Of a DNA stretch of 64,000 nt, positions 1 to 11,569 are shown piece by piece. A program made the position numbers and the translations under genes. Location of the stretch: contig JAJYKK010000003.1 of NCBI GenBank assembly GCA_021788645.1, positions 31,039-95,038 on the forward strand. Direction: 5' to 3'. The notes below the pieces were generated by a model that searched no databases, had not been told where the DNA came from, and was given only the letters and a program-made list of their open reading frames with translations. The stretch's first letter is position 1. Each line of letters starts with the position of its first letter. The DNA is from Pseudomonadota bacterium. Lineage in GTDB: Bacteria > Pseudomonadota > Gammaproteobacteria > Burkholderiales > JAKAFK01.

Positions 1-633
1 GCCTCCACCAAGGCCTTCACGACCCAGCTGGCGGCCTTGTTCCTGCTCGCCTGCGTGCTGGCGAAGCTGCGCGGCCGCATGCCCGCGGCGCGCGAGGCCG
101 AGATCCTGAAGGCCTTGCGGCATCTGCCCGCCGCCGTGGCCGAGACCTTGGCCCTGGAAGACCAGGTGGCCCTCTGGGCCGAGCATTTCGCGCCCAAGCA
201 CCATGCCTTGTTCCTTGGGCGCGGGCAGCATTATCCGATCGCCCTGGAAGGCGCCCTCAAGCTCAAGGAGATTTCCTACATCCACGCCGAGGCCTATCCG
301 GCGGGCGAGCTCAAGCACGGGCCGCTCGCCCTGGTGGACAGCGAAATGCCGGTGGTGGCGATTGCGCCGAACGATCAGCTGGTGGAAAAGCTCAAATCCA
401 ACCTGCAGGAGGTGCGCGCGCGCGGGGGGCTCCTCTTCGTGTTCGCCGATCCCGGGGCGCGCATCAAGGCGGCCGAAGGGGTCCGGACGATTTTCATGCC
501 CCAGCATGACGGGCCGCTGAGCCCCATCCTGTACACCGTGCCCCTGCAGTTGCTCGCGTACCACGCCGCGCTCCAGAAGGGCACCGACGTGGACAAGCCG
601 CGCAATCTCGCCAAGTCCGTCACGGTCGAATAG
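1..633 (+). CDS. glmS: Glutamine--fructose-6-phosphate aminotransferase, C-terminal SIS part (5' truncated by window edge)
   Basis: Frame open from base 1 ([10 protein letters not shown]...), ends ...[11 protein letters not shown]; GlmS C-terminal signature. Confidence 0.95.
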   Translation, partial: ASTKAFTTQLAALFLLACVLAKLRGRMPAAREAEILKALRHLPAAVAETLALEDQVALWAEHFAPKHHALFLGRGQHYPIALEGALKLKEISYIHAEAYPAGELKHGPLALVDSEMPVVAIAPNDQLVEKLKSNLQEVRARGGLLFVFADPGARIKAAEGVRTIFMPQHDGPLSPILYTVPLQLLAYHAALQKGTDVDKPRNLAKSVTVE

Positions 634-635
634 CC

Positions 636-1397
636 GTGCCGGTCGTCGCGGTGTTCAACCAAAAAGGGGGGGTCGGCAAGACCACGACCACCCTCAACCT
701 ATCGGCGGCGCTCGCCCGCGAAGGACTGCAGCCGATCGCCATCGATCTCGACCCGCAAAGCCATCTTTCCTGGTCGCTCGGCTACCAGGGCGGTCAGGGG
801 CGCCCCACGGTCTCGGCCTTTTTCCGCGAAGAGGCGACCTTGAGGGCTCTCGTGCAGGAGGTTCAGACCGGATTGCGGCTCATTCCGGCGAGCCTCGACC
901 TTGCGAAAGTCGACGCCTTGTTCGGCAAGAGCGCCGCCGCGACCACGCGGCTGCGCGCCGGGATCGTGGCGAGCTTCAGGGACGAGCCGGGGCCCATCCT
1001 GATCGACTGCTGCCCGATGCTCGGCGTGCTCTCGTTGAATGCCGTGCTGGCGGCCGACCATGTCCTCGTGCCGGTATCTGCCGATTTCCTGTCCATGCAG
1101 TCCGTCCACAAGCTGGATGCGGCCCTGCGCGTGCTGGAGAAGGCCCGCGGGCGGCCCATTCCGCGCAAGGTGGTGGTCACCCGCTTCGACGCGCGCCGCC
1201 GCCTGTCCCACGACATCTTCGCCCAGCTCAAGAGCTACTGCGGCGCCGACCTGTGCGAGACCCGCATCGGCGAGACGGTGGCGCTGGCGGAAAGCCCGGT
1301 GGCAGGCCAGGACGTGTTCGCGCACGATCCCGCATGCACCGGCGCCCGGGAGTATTGGGCGCTGATGGAAGAGCTCGCGCAATGCGGCTTCCTGTGA
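636..1397 (+). CDS. ParA/MinD-family ATPase (orphan ParA, GTG start)
   Basis: FNQKGGVGKTTTTLNLSAALA deviant Walker A; no ParB partner adjacent. Confidence 0.9.
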   Translation: MPVVAVFNQKGGVGKTTTTLNLSAALAREGLQPIAIDLDPQSHLSWSLGYQGGQGRPTVSAFFREEATLRALVQEVQTGLRLIPASLDLAKVDALFGKSAAATTRLRAGIVASFRDEPGPILIDCCPMLGVLSLNAVLAADHVLVPVSADFLSMQSVHKLDAALRVLEKARGRPIPRKVVVTRFDARRRLSHDIFAQLKSYCGADLCETRIGETVALAESPVAGQDVFAHDPACTGAREYWALMEELAQCGFL

Positions 1398-1653
1398 CCC
1401 GGGTCGGGCGCAAGGGGTAGACGCGGCCCGCTGCAGGCGCCGCGCAGCAGGCGCGCAACCCGCCCCGGCGCGTCTTCAGGCGCAGGCCCGCCAATCCTCT
1501 CCCGATGCACCGGCTCGCGCCACAGGCCCGCGTGGGACGCAACCCCCCCTCCCAAGAAACGCCTCGACTGTCGGTCGGTGCGGTTTTCCCGGCCAAGCCC
1601 CTGAACGGGAGGCGCCCGGGATCCTCCCCAGGCGCGCAGGCCTCCGGCGCCGG

Positions 1654-1676
1654 GTGAACTATATTTCCGTATGAAT
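1654..1676 (+). repeat. 23-bp element GTGAACTATATTTCCGTATGAAT, copy 1
   Basis: One mismatch to 4689-4711; located upstream of the GGDEF/EAL gene. Confidence 0.8.
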
Positions 1677-1774
1677 CATGAAGCAGGCGGACAGGCGCCG
1701 AGTGGGCTTGGGCGCGCGTGCCCAAGGATCGCAAGGTCGGTTGTCCCACCCTCAAGTGACGGCGGAGGAGCGAA

Positions 1775-4531
1775 ATGACGGGCCGCACGCGGTCGATCCG
1801 CGCGTACTTGGCGGCACTCGTGGTCGGCGCGATCCTGCCCTTCATTGCCGCGCATGCCCTCGTCGCCTATCGCCATGCAGTCGAAGAAAGGCAGAAGGCG
1901 AAGCAGGTCGTAACCTCGTTCGCCCATGTGGCGGCCGCCGACGCGATGCACTTCCTGTACGATGCCCGCGTGACCCTTGAGCGCCTCGCCGCCCAGTCCG
2001 CGCTCCGCTCGCTCAATGCCGTCCAGTGCGATACCTATCTGCGCTTCTTTACCTGCGCCAATCCAAATTTCTGTGCCATCAGCGTCGTTGCGCCACCCGG
2101 GAGGCTGATCTGTTCGCAGGCGCAGGAGCGTACCGTTCCCGTTGACGTGCTGGCCGACCGCCAATGGTTCGACGCCGTGATGGCGCACAACGCGTTCACC
2201 GTAAGCCGCCCCTTCGTGGACCCCAACAGCCGGCGTCCCGTAGAAGCCATCGGCTACCCCATCCAGGGCGAGCGCGGCGCTCCGAAAGGCGCCATCGCGA
2301 TAGCGGTGGATCTGCTTGACTACGATTCCATCCATTACCGGACGGGCCTGGAAGGGGCGAGGCTGCCGGCCGGCTCGGTGGTTACGATCGTCGATTCGCA
2401 GGGCACTGTGGTGGCGCGCTGGCCGGAGGCCGGCAGATGGATCGGGCGACACGAGGCGAACGCCGATATCGTACGGCATGTTCTCTCCAAGGCGAGCGGC
2501 ACCACGTGGGCCCGTGGCGTGGACGGCCAGGAGAAGTTCTACAGCTTCCTGCCCCTCCCGGCGGCGAATGAACATCTGTACGTCGGCTTTCCGGCGGCGT
2601 TCTTCGCCCCCTCGCCGCTGCGCCTGGCGGTTCGCGATTCGGCCGCGGGGCTACTCCTCGCGGCCATCGCGGCATGGCTTGCTGCGCGGTCCCTCGGCGC
2701 ATGGATTAGCCGGCCGGTACAGGCCTTGGCCGCCGCCACGCGCGAGGCGGCCCTCGGCAATCTCACGGTGCGCATTTCGGCGGCAGGCCCGGGCGAGATT
2801 CGGGAAGTGAGCGCGCGCTTCAACGAGATGGTCGCCGCGCGGGCCGAAGCCGAAGCGGCGCTCGCCGAGGAGAAAAACCTCATTCAGGTCACACTGGAAT
2901 CGATCGGCGATGCCGTGCTGACCACCGATCCGGGCGGCAGGATCACCTACCTTAATCCCGGGGCCGAACAGCTGACCGGGTGGCGAGCGCCCCAAGCACG
3001 CGGGCAACCCCTCTACGAGGTGGTCCATCTTCTGGATGCGGTGACGCGCGAACCGCTGCGCAAGGCACTCCAGGATGCCCTCCGCGACGGCGCGCTCGTC
3101 AGCATCGCTGATCCGACCCTTCTCGTCAGGCGGGACGGGACGGAAACCGCCGTGGCTGACAGCGCCGCGCCAATCAACGACATCCAGGGCCGATTCCTCG
3201 GCATGGTGATCGTCTTCCGCGACGTGAGCAAGTCGCGGGAGCTGACCAAAAGGCTGTCCTGGCAAGCGACCCACGACGCGCTGACGACGCTCGTTAATCG
3301 AAGCGAGTTCGAGAACCGTACCCGGGCGCTTCTCGCCGACGTGAAACGCTCGGGACGCGAGGGCGCGCTGCTCTACCTGGATCTCGATCAATTCAAGGTC
3401 ATCAACGACACTTGCGGACACGCGGCCGGCGATGCGCTGCTCAAGCAACTCGCAGGCTTGCTTCATGGGGGCGTCCGCGAAGGAGACACCTTGGCCCGCC
3501 TGGGGGGCGACGAATTCGGCGTCCTCGTGGAGAACTGTCCGCTCGGCCAGGCCCTTCGGATCGCGGACGCGCTGCGCGAGGCCGTCCAGGACTTCCGCTT
3601 CAGCTGGCAGGGCAAGCTGTTCGCCGTCGGCGTGAGTATCGGGATCGTGGGCATCGGCAGCAGCACCGAGAGCATAGGGACGCTATTGAGTGCGGCGGAC
3701 GCAGCATGCTATGCGGCAAAGGAAAGGGGGCGCAATCGCATCCATCTGTTCGAGCCGAACGATCTTGAGCTTTTCCGGCGATTGGGCGAGATGCACTGGG
3801 CGCAGCGCCTCTCCACGGCCTTCGAGGACGAACGTTTTCGACTCTATGGGCAGCCAATCGTGCCGCTCGCCGAAACCGCTGACGCCCCTGGCGCCTATAG
3901 CGAGGTATTGTTGCGCTTGCTGGACGAGGAAGGGGCCTTGGTGCTCCCCGACGTGTTTCTGCCCGCCGCAGAGCGCTATGGCTTGATGCCGACCCTCGAT
4001 CGCTGGGTCATCCGCACGCTCTTCGGCTGGATTGCGCGGGCCCGCGACCGCGCGACCATCTATTACGTCAACCTTTCCGGGCACGCCGTCAGCGACGAGC
4101 ACTTCCTGGACTTCGTCATCGACCAGTTCACTCAGACGGGGCTCGACCCCCAGACCATCCGGTTCGAGATCACGGAGACCACCGCCGTGAGCAACCTGCT
4201 GCATGCGGGCCGGTTCATCACCGTCCTGAAGAACATGGGCTGTCAATTCGCGCTCGATGACTTCGGCAGCGGCGTGTCTTCCTTTGCCTACCTCAAGATG
4301 CTTGATGTTGACTACGTCAAGATCGCGGGCAACTTCGTGCGCGACATCGACACCGATCCCGTCAATCGCGCGATGGTCCAGGCGATCAACCACATCGGCC
4401 ATCTGATGAATCTGAAGACCATCGCCGAATCGGTCGAAAACGATGCGGTGCTGGCTGAGCTGCGGAGAATGGGCGTGGACTATGTGCAAGGCTTCCGCCT
4501 CGCCGAACCCAAGGCGTTGGAAGACACCTAG
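1775..4531 (+). CDS. Membrane sensor diguanylate cyclase/phosphodiesterase (dCache-like, HAMP, PAS, GGDEF, EAL)
   Basis: RLGGDEFGVLVE; EVL variant of EAL, FEITET, DDFGSG, IAESVE motifs; N-terminal TM and extracytoplasmic region. Confidence 0.93.
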   Translation: MTGRTRSIRAYLAALVVGAILPFIAAHALVAYRHAVEERQKAKQVVTSFAHVAAADAMHFLYDARVTLERLAAQSALRSLNAVQCDTYLRFFTCANPNFCAISVVAPPGRLICSQAQERTVPVDVLADRQWFDAVMAHNAFTVSRPFVDPNSRRPVEAIGYPIQGERGAPKGAIAIAVDLLDYDSIHYRTGLEGARLPAGSVVTIVDSQGTVVARWPEAGRWIGRHEANADIVRHVLSKASGTTWARGVDGQEKFYSFLPLPAANEHLYVGFPAAFFAPSPLRLAVRDSAAGLLLAAIAAWLAARSLGAWISRPVQALAAATREAALGNLTVRISAAGPGEIREVSARFNEMVAARAEAEAALAEEKNLIQVTLESIGDAVLTTDPGGRITYLNPGAEQLTGWRAPQARGQPLYEVVHLLDAVTREPLRKALQDALRDGALVSIADPTLLVRRDGTETAVADSAAPINDIQGRFLGMVIVFRDVSKSRELTKRLSWQATHDALTTLVNRSEFENRTRALLADVKRSGREGALLYLDLDQFKVINDTCGHAAGDALLKQLAGLLHGGVREGDTLARLGGDEFGVLVENCPLGQALRIADALREAVQDFRFSWQGKLFAVGVSIGIVGIGSSTESIGTLLSAADAACYAAKERGRNRIHLFEPNDLELFRRLGEMHWAQRLSTAFEDERFRLYGQPIVPLAETADAPGAYSEVLLRLLDEEGALVLPDVFLPAAERYGLMPTLDRWVIRTLFGWIARARDRATIYYVNLSGHAVSDEHFLDFVIDQFTQTGLDPQTIRFEITETTAVSNLLHAGRFITVLKNMGCQFALDDFGSGVSSFAYLKMLDVDYVKIAGNFVRDIDTDPVNRAMVQAINHIGHLMNLKTIAESVENDAVLAELRRMGVDYVQGFRLAEPKALEDT

Positions 4532-4538
4532 CGGCACG

Positions 4539-4565
4539 AAAAAAACGCCCCGACGGATCGGGGCG
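4539..4565 (-). terminator. Intrinsic terminator oriented for minus-strand transcripts
   Basis: Perfect 8-bp stem CGCCCCGA-CGGA-TCGGGGCG (4546-4565) with A7 at 4539-4545, i.e. U7 after the stem on the minus strand only. Confidence 0.6.
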
Positions 4566-4688
4566 AGGCGTTGAACAGAAACAAGCATCACACTTGCCGA
4601 TTGATACTAGCATGCTAAGCGGCCTAGTACAAGCCGACTAATCGGTACCGGTGTTTCGGCCAGGCTCCCCGAACGCATGGGCCGATGC

Positions 4689-4711
4689 GTGAGCTATATT
4701 TCCGTATGAAT
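4689..4711 (+). repeat. 23-bp element GTGAGCTATATTTCCGTATGAAT, copy 2
   Basis: One mismatch to 1654-1676; located upstream of atpD. Confidence 0.8.
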
Positions 4712-4756
4712 ACCGACGAAATGGCGAGCAGTTGAGTGCTCCCGCCGAACCCATGA

Positions 4757-6554
<1,798 letters not shown>

Positions 6555-6558
<4 letters not shown>

Positions 6559-6824
6559 ATCCCGCCGATCGCCTCAAGGCTCGCCTGGAACGGCAGGTCC
6601 GCCGCCTGGAGCGCGCGCAGCGCGAACGGCGCTCGGTGCTGGCGCAGACCGCCTACTTGGGGACTCTGGGGCTCGTGTTCATCCTGCCGGTGATCGCCGG
6701 CGCCTACCTCGGGCGCTGGCTGGACGGCCTGGCGGGGGACTACTCCGTGCGCTGGACCTTGAGCATGATCTTTCTCGGCATCGGCGTGGGCGCGGTCAAT
6801 GTCTATCTGCTGATCAGGCGCTGA
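6555..6824 (+). CDS. atpQ: AtpQ/AtpZ-AtpI-like small membrane protein
   Basis: Two TM hairpin, ...GAYLGRWLDG...YSVRWTLSMIFLGIGVGAVNVYLLIRR; GTGA overlap with atpC (ORF track start 6522 possible). Confidence 0.7.
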
Positions 6825-6829
6825 CGGGC

Positions 6830-7531
6830 ATGCGCGCCCCCGGTTCCGTCCTTCCCTACGCCCAATGGCATCTCGGCCCCCTGACGGTGACCGGGACCGC
6901 GGTCACGAGCCTGGGCATCGTGTTGGCGCTGTCGGCCGTGAGCCGGCTCGCGACGCGCCGCCTCAAGCTTGAGCCCGGGAGCTGGCAGGTCGTGCTGGAA
7001 GGGGTGGTCTCGCTCATCGAGGAGACGATACGGGCGGTGCTGCCCGACCATGTGGGCGAGGTGATGCCCCTGGTCGCGAGCCTTTGGATCTACATCCTCG
7101 TCGCGAACCTCCTGGGCATCGTCCCGGGGCTGCACTCGCCGACCAGCGACCTCTCGCTGACGGCGGGGCTTGCGATGCTGGTGTTTCTGTCCGTCCACTG
7201 GTACGGGTTGCGCATCCAGGGGCTCAGGGGGTATCTGGGCCACTATCTCCGTCCGACGCCGCTGATGCTGCCGTTCCATGTCTTGAGCGAGCTGACCCGT
7301 ACGCTGGCGCTGGCCGTTCGCCTGTTCGGGAACATCATGAGCCTGGAGATGACCGCGATGATCGTGCTGCTCGTCGCCGGGTTCCTGGTGCCGGTGCCGG
7401 TGCTCATGCTCCATATCGTCGAAGCGGTCGTGCAGGCCTACATCTTCGGGATGCTTGCCTTGATCTACATCGCGGGGGGCATCCAGTCGCAGGAACAGCG
7501 CGAGAACCCGCAAGAAAGGAGTCCTTCATGA
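6830..7531 (+). CDS. atpB: ATP synthase a subunit
   Basis: SELTRTLALAVRLFGNIMSLEM a-subunit motif; ATG at 6830. Confidence 0.92.
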   Translation: MRAPGSVLPYAQWHLGPLTVTGTAVTSLGIVLALSAVSRLATRRLKLEPGSWQVVLEGVVSLIEETIRAVLPDHVGEVMPLVASLWIYILVANLLGIVPGLHSPTSDLSLTAGLAMLVFLSVHWYGLRIQGLRGYLGHYLRPTPLMLPFHVLSELTRTLALAVRLFGNIMSLEMTAMIVLLVAGFLVPVPVLMLHIVEAVVQAYIFGMLALIYIAGGIQSQEQRENPQERSPS

Positions 7532-7794
7532 ACAACATCAGTTGGCTGGTTGTCGTTTCCACCGCAGCCGGCGTCCTGGCGATCGCGATCGGGGTCTTGG
7601 GTCCCGCCATCGCCATGGGCATGGCGATCTCCCAGGCGCTCGACGCCCTCGCGCGCCAGCCGGAGTCCGAAGGGGCGATCACCCGCACCCTGTTCATCGG
7701 GCTCGCGATGATCGAATCCCTGGCGATCTATGTGCTGGTGATCGTGCTCATCGTGCTCTTCCGCAATCCGCTTCTCGGGTATCTCCTCAAGTAA
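7528..7794 (+). CDS. atpE: ATP synthase c subunit
   Basis: MNNISWLVVVS...ALARQPESEGAITRTLFIGLAMIESLAIYVLVIVLIVLF; ATG at 7528 in frame with ORF 7084..7794. Confidence 0.93.
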   Translation: MNNISWLVVVSTAAGVLAIAIGVLGPAIAMGMAISQALDALARQPESEGAITRTLFIGLAMIESLAIYVLVIVLIVLFRNPLLGYLLK

Positions 7795-7817
7795 GGACCT
7801 TCCAGAAAGAGAACGCC

Positions 7818-8558
7818 GTGCAAATCGACTGGACAAGCTTCCTCCTCGAGATCATCAATTTCTTGGTCCTGGTCTGGATCCTCAAGCGCTTCCTGTACCA
7901 GCCGGTCCTCGGCATCATCGCGGCCCGCAAGGCGATGGTCGAGAAGACCTTGTCGGACGCGCAGGCGGCGAGAAGCGAAGCCTCACAGCTCAAGCGCCAG
8001 TATGACGGCCGCCTCGCCGAGTGGGCGGCGGAAGCGGCCCGCGCGCGCGCGCAGCTTGCGGACGAGATGGGGCACGAACGCGCGCGCCGCCTCGCCGAGC
8101 TGGACGCCGAGCTTGCCCGGGAGCGTGAACGCCACCGCGCGCTCGACGAGCGGCGCCAAGCGGCGGCGCAACGCGTGCTGGAGGAGGCGGCCGCCGCCCA
8201 GGGTGCGCAGTTTGCCGCGCGCCTGCTCGAGCGCCTGGCTTCGCCGAGCCTCGAGGTGGCCCTCGTGCGCCTCGCGCTCGAAGACTTGGCGCGGCTGCCG
8301 CAGCCGCAAGCGGATGCGCTTCGCGAAGCGCTCGCCCAAGCGGCCGAACCGCTGGTGGAGAGCGCCTTTCCCATGGCGGAAGACACGCGCGCGGGCATCG
8401 TCCGTGCGCTCGCCGGCCTCACGGCGCACGCCCCGGTTCCGCGCTTTGCCGTGGCGCCGGCGCTCACGTGCGGCGTGCGCATCCTGATCGGCGCCTATGT
8501 CCTTGAAGCCGACGTGCGCGATGAGCTCCGCTGGTTCGCCCGGGGAGCGTCCGAGTGA
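7818..8558 (+). CDS. atpF: ATP synthase b subunit fused to a delta-like C-terminal region
   Basis: GTG at 7818; one N-terminal TM, coiled coil, C-terminal [26 protein letters not shown] resembling delta. Confidence 0.85.
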   Translation: MQIDWTSFLLEIINFLVLVWILKRFLYQPVLGIIAARKAMVEKTLSDAQAARSEASQLKRQYDGRLAEWAAEAARARAQLADEMGHERARRLAELDAELARERERHRALDERRQAAAQRVLEEAAAAQGAQFAARLLERLASPSLEVALVRLALEDLARLPQPQADALREALAQAAEPLVESAFPMAEDTRAGIVRALAGLTAHAPVPRFAVAPALTCGVRILIGAYVLEADVRDELRWFARGASE

Positions 8559-10033
8559 GCCGCGGCGACGGCGGCACGGCAGGGCCGCTGGGGGCGCGCG
8601 CGGCGCGCCTTGCGCACTATCGCTTCGGCATGCGCCTCGGCGAAATCGGCCGGGTGTTGGCGGTGGGGGACGGCATCGCCTGGGTCGAGGGCTTGCCTTC
8701 GGCAACCATGGATGAGGTCCTCGAGTTCGAGGACGAAAGCCTTGGGCTCGTGTTCCATTTGGGCCATGACGCGCTGGGCACGATCCTTCTCAGGCAAGGG
8801 GGCGGCCTGACGGCGGGTGCCCGCGTGCGGCGGTCGGGACGGACCCTCGACCTTCCGGTGGGCGATGCGCTCGCCGGGCGCACCGTCGATCCCCTGGGGG
8901 CGCCGCTCGATGGGGGCGCCGTACCCGAGGGCGCGGCACGGCGGGCGCTGGACGGGCCATCGCCGCCGATCACGGCGCGCGACTTCGTCGACCGCCCGCT
9001 CTACACCGGCAACAAGATCATCGATACCCTGATTCCCATCGGGCGCGGCCAGCGCCAGCTCATCATCGGCGACAACGGCCTGGGGAAGACGTCCTTGGCG
9101 GTGGATGCGATCATCAGCCAGAAAGGCAAGAACGTCTATTGCGTGTACGTCGCCATCGGGCAGAAGCGCTCGGAGGTGGTCAACGTGATCGAGACGCTGA
9201 CGCAGGCCGGGGCCATGGCCTACACCACGCTGGTCGTGGCGGACGCCTCGGGTACGCCGGGGCTTCGGTACCTGGCGCCATTCGCCGGCTGCGCGCTGGC
9301 GGAGGCGGCCATGTGGGACGGGCACGACAGCCTGGTGGTGTACGACGACCTTTCCACCCACGCGCGCGCCTACCGCGAGCTCTCGCTCCTGCTGCGTCGT
9401 CCGCCGGGGCGCGAGGCCTATCCGGGGGACATCTTCTATCTGCATTCCCGCCTGCTGGAGCGCTCGACGCGGCTTGCCGCGCCCCTCGGCGGCGGCAGCA
9501 TGACCGCGCTGCCGATCATCGAGACGGAACAAGGCGACATCGCAAGCTACATTCCGACGAACCTGATCTCCATCACCGACGGGCAGATCTATCTGGAGCG
9601 GCGGTTGTTCGCCGCCGGCTTCCTGCCCGCCATCGACGTCACCCGCTCGGTATCGCGCATCGGCGGCAACGCCCAGCATCCCCGCATCAAGGAGGAGGCC
9701 GGGCGCATGAAGCTCGATTATCTCCAGTATCTGGAGCTGGAGGTGTTCACCCGCTTCGGGGCGCACCTCGAGGCGTCCATCGAGGCGAAAATCCAGCGCG
9801 GACGGCTGCTGCGGGAGTGCCTCAAGCAGGAGCGCCTCGCACCGCTCTCCGCCGAATTCGAGATGGCCTGGCTGGTGGCGTTCAACGAGGGCCTCCTGGG
9901 CGGGCGCGATGCCCGGACGGTGGCGGCCCTTCTCGGCGCGCTGGATCGCCGCATCGCCGAGGCCGGCCTTCAGCTGACGGACGAACGCGCCCGGTGGGTC
10001 GCCGCGGTTGCGGATTTCCTGGCGGGCGCATGA
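8555..10033 (+). CDS. atpA: ATP synthase alpha subunit
   Basis: [43 protein letters not shown]. Confidence 0.95.
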   Translation: MSRGDGGTAGPLGARAARLAHYRFGMRLGEIGRVLAVGDGIAWVEGLPSATMDEVLEFEDESLGLVFHLGHDALGTILLRQGGGLTAGARVRRSGRTLDLPVGDALAGRTVDPLGAPLDGGAVPEGAARRALDGPSPPITARDFVDRPLYTGNKIIDTLIPIGRGQRQLIIGDNGLGKTSLAVDAIISQKGKNVYCVYVAIGQKRSEVVNVIETLTQAGAMAYTTLVVADASGTPGLRYLAPFAGCALAEAAMWDGHDSLVVYDDLSTHARAYRELSLLLRRPPGREAYPGDIFYLHSRLLERSTRLAAPLGGGSMTALPIIETEQGDIASYIPTNLISITDGQIYLERRLFAAGFLPAIDVTRSVSRIGGNAQHPRIKEEAGRMKLDYLQYLELEVFTRFGAHLEASIEAKIQRGRLLRECLKQERLAPLSAEFEMAWLVAFNEGLLGGRDARTVAALLGALDRRIAEAGLQLTDERARWVAAVADFLAGA

Positions 10034-10881
10034 GCAAGCGGCTGGAGATCGAGAGCCAACTCGCGGCCTTCGGGGAGATCGCCGACATCATGCGCGCGAT
10101 GCGGAACCTCGCCCTGATGGAGACGCACAAGGTCGGCGCGGCACGGGCCGCGCAGCGCCGCATGGCGCAGACGGTCGAGGCGGCGGCGGCCGATTTCCTG
10201 CGCTTCTACGGGAGCGGCGGCGGGGTGACGGACGCCGCGCGCGCAGTCTACCTCGTCGTGGGCAGCGAAAGGGGGTTCTGCGGGGACTTCAACGGGGCTC
10301 TCCTCGAGCGCCTCAGGATCGCCTGTCCCCCCGGCCAAGCGGCGGAGGTGGTCGCGGTAGGCTTCCGTCTGGGGATCCGCCTCGGCGACGACCCGCGGGT
10401 CGTCGCGCGTCTCGCCGGCCCGAGCGTGATGGAGGACGTCGGAGGTGTCCTGGCCGAGGTGATGGAGGTCCTCGATCGCCTGGCGCGCGGGCTTGCGTCC
10501 ATGGAAGCGCTCCGGCTCACCGTGATGCACCATGGCGACGACGGCGCCGTGCGCGCGTTCATGCCCGCGCCCCTGCAGCGGCGCGTGCCCGCCCACGTGC
10601 CCTATGCCGGTCCGCCGATGCTCACGCTGTCGCCGGCGGCCTGCCTCAAGGGCTTGATGGAGCATGACCTGCTGGCGAGCCTGTACGACGTGTTCTATGC
10701 TTCGCTCATGGCGGAGAACCTCGAGCGCCTGCGCCATATGGACAACGCCATCCGGAACGTCGAGGCGCAGACCGCGGCGCTTGCCCTGCGCCGCAACAGC
10801 CTGCGCCAGGAGGAGATCACCGAGGAAATCGAAGTGATCATGCTGGGCCGCAAGCCGCAAAGGCTCCGGCCGGAACGCTGA
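10030..10881 (+). CDS. atpG: ATP synthase gamma subunit
   Basis: ATG at 10030; [11 protein letters not shown] and C-terminal MDNAIRNVE. Confidence 0.9.
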   Translation: MSKRLEIESQLAAFGEIADIMRAMRNLALMETHKVGAARAAQRRMAQTVEAAAADFLRFYGSGGGVTDAARAVYLVVGSERGFCGDFNGALLERLRIACPPGQAAEVVAVGFRLGIRLGDDPRVVARLAGPSVMEDVGGVLAEVMEVLDRLARGLASMEALRLTVMHHGDDGAVRAFMPAPLQRRVPAHVPYAGPPMLTLSPAACLKGLMEHDLLASLYDVFYASLMAENLERLRHMDNAIRNVEAQTAALALRRNSLRQEEITEEIEVIMLGRKPQRLRPER

Positions 10882-10890
10882 GCGCGCGGC

Positions 10891-11532
10891 CTAGGCGTCC
10901 AGGTCCTTGCGCTTGACGAGACCGCGCTCCAGGGCAAGGGTGGCCACCTGAACGCGGTTGTCGAGGGACAGCTTGTCGAGGATGTTGCGCAGATGGTTGC
11001 GCACGGTGTTCTCCGACACCCCGAGGGCGTCGCCGATCCCACGGTTGCTCAGGCCCTTGGCGACGTAGGTGACGATTTCCAGTTCCCGGTGGGTGAGTTT
11101 CGCAAAGATGTCCTGGGCCAGCTGCCCGCGCGCCATCTTCTGCATGACGTGGCTGGGATACATGCTGGTCCCTTGGCAAACGGCCTGGATCGCCTGAAGG
11201 ATCTGTTCCGGCTCGCTGGTCTTGAGCACGTAGCCGTCGACGCCCGATTCGATGGCGTCGCGAATCTCGTAGTCGGCATCCGCGATCGTGAGCATCACCA
11301 CCCGAATGCCGTGCTGCTTGAGCTCGGGGACCAGGACAAGGCCGTCTTCCTCGCGCAGATTCCGGTCCAGCAGGGCGACCTCGGCGCGGTGCCCGTCGGC
11401 GAGCCAGGCGCGCACGCCGGCGACGTCGGCGAACTCCCCGATGACGCTGACTTCCTGCTGCCCGGACAGCAGGTGGATGAGTCCCTTGCGAAAGAGCGGA
11501 TGGTCATCGATCAGAATTACCGAAATATGCAT
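10891..11532 (-). CDS. NarL/FixJ-family response regulator with LuxR HTH
   Basis: Receiver (LIDDHPLFRKG, LLDRN) and HTH (LTHRELEIVTYVAKGLSNRGIGDALGVSENTVRNHL). Confidence 0.93.
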   Translation of the reverse strand: MHISVILIDDHPLFRKGLIHLLSGQQEVSVIGEFADVAGVRAWLADGHRAEVALLDRNLREEDGLVLVPELKQHGIRVVMLTIADADYEIRDAIESGVDGYVLKTSEPEQILQAIQAVCQGTSMYPSHVMQKMARGQLAQDIFAKLTHRELEIVTYVAKGLSNRGIGDALGVSENTVRNHLRNILDKLSLDNRVQVATLALERGLVKRKDLDA

Positions 11533-11569
11533 GCAAGACCTCGTGCCGGTGCGCGCGCTGAGCGAAACA

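Noticed and set aside
3880-3925. EVL instead of EAL in the GGDEF/EAL protein as a sign of inactivity
   Set aside because: EVL is a common functional variant and other catalytic motifs (FEITET, DDFGSG, IAESVE) are present.
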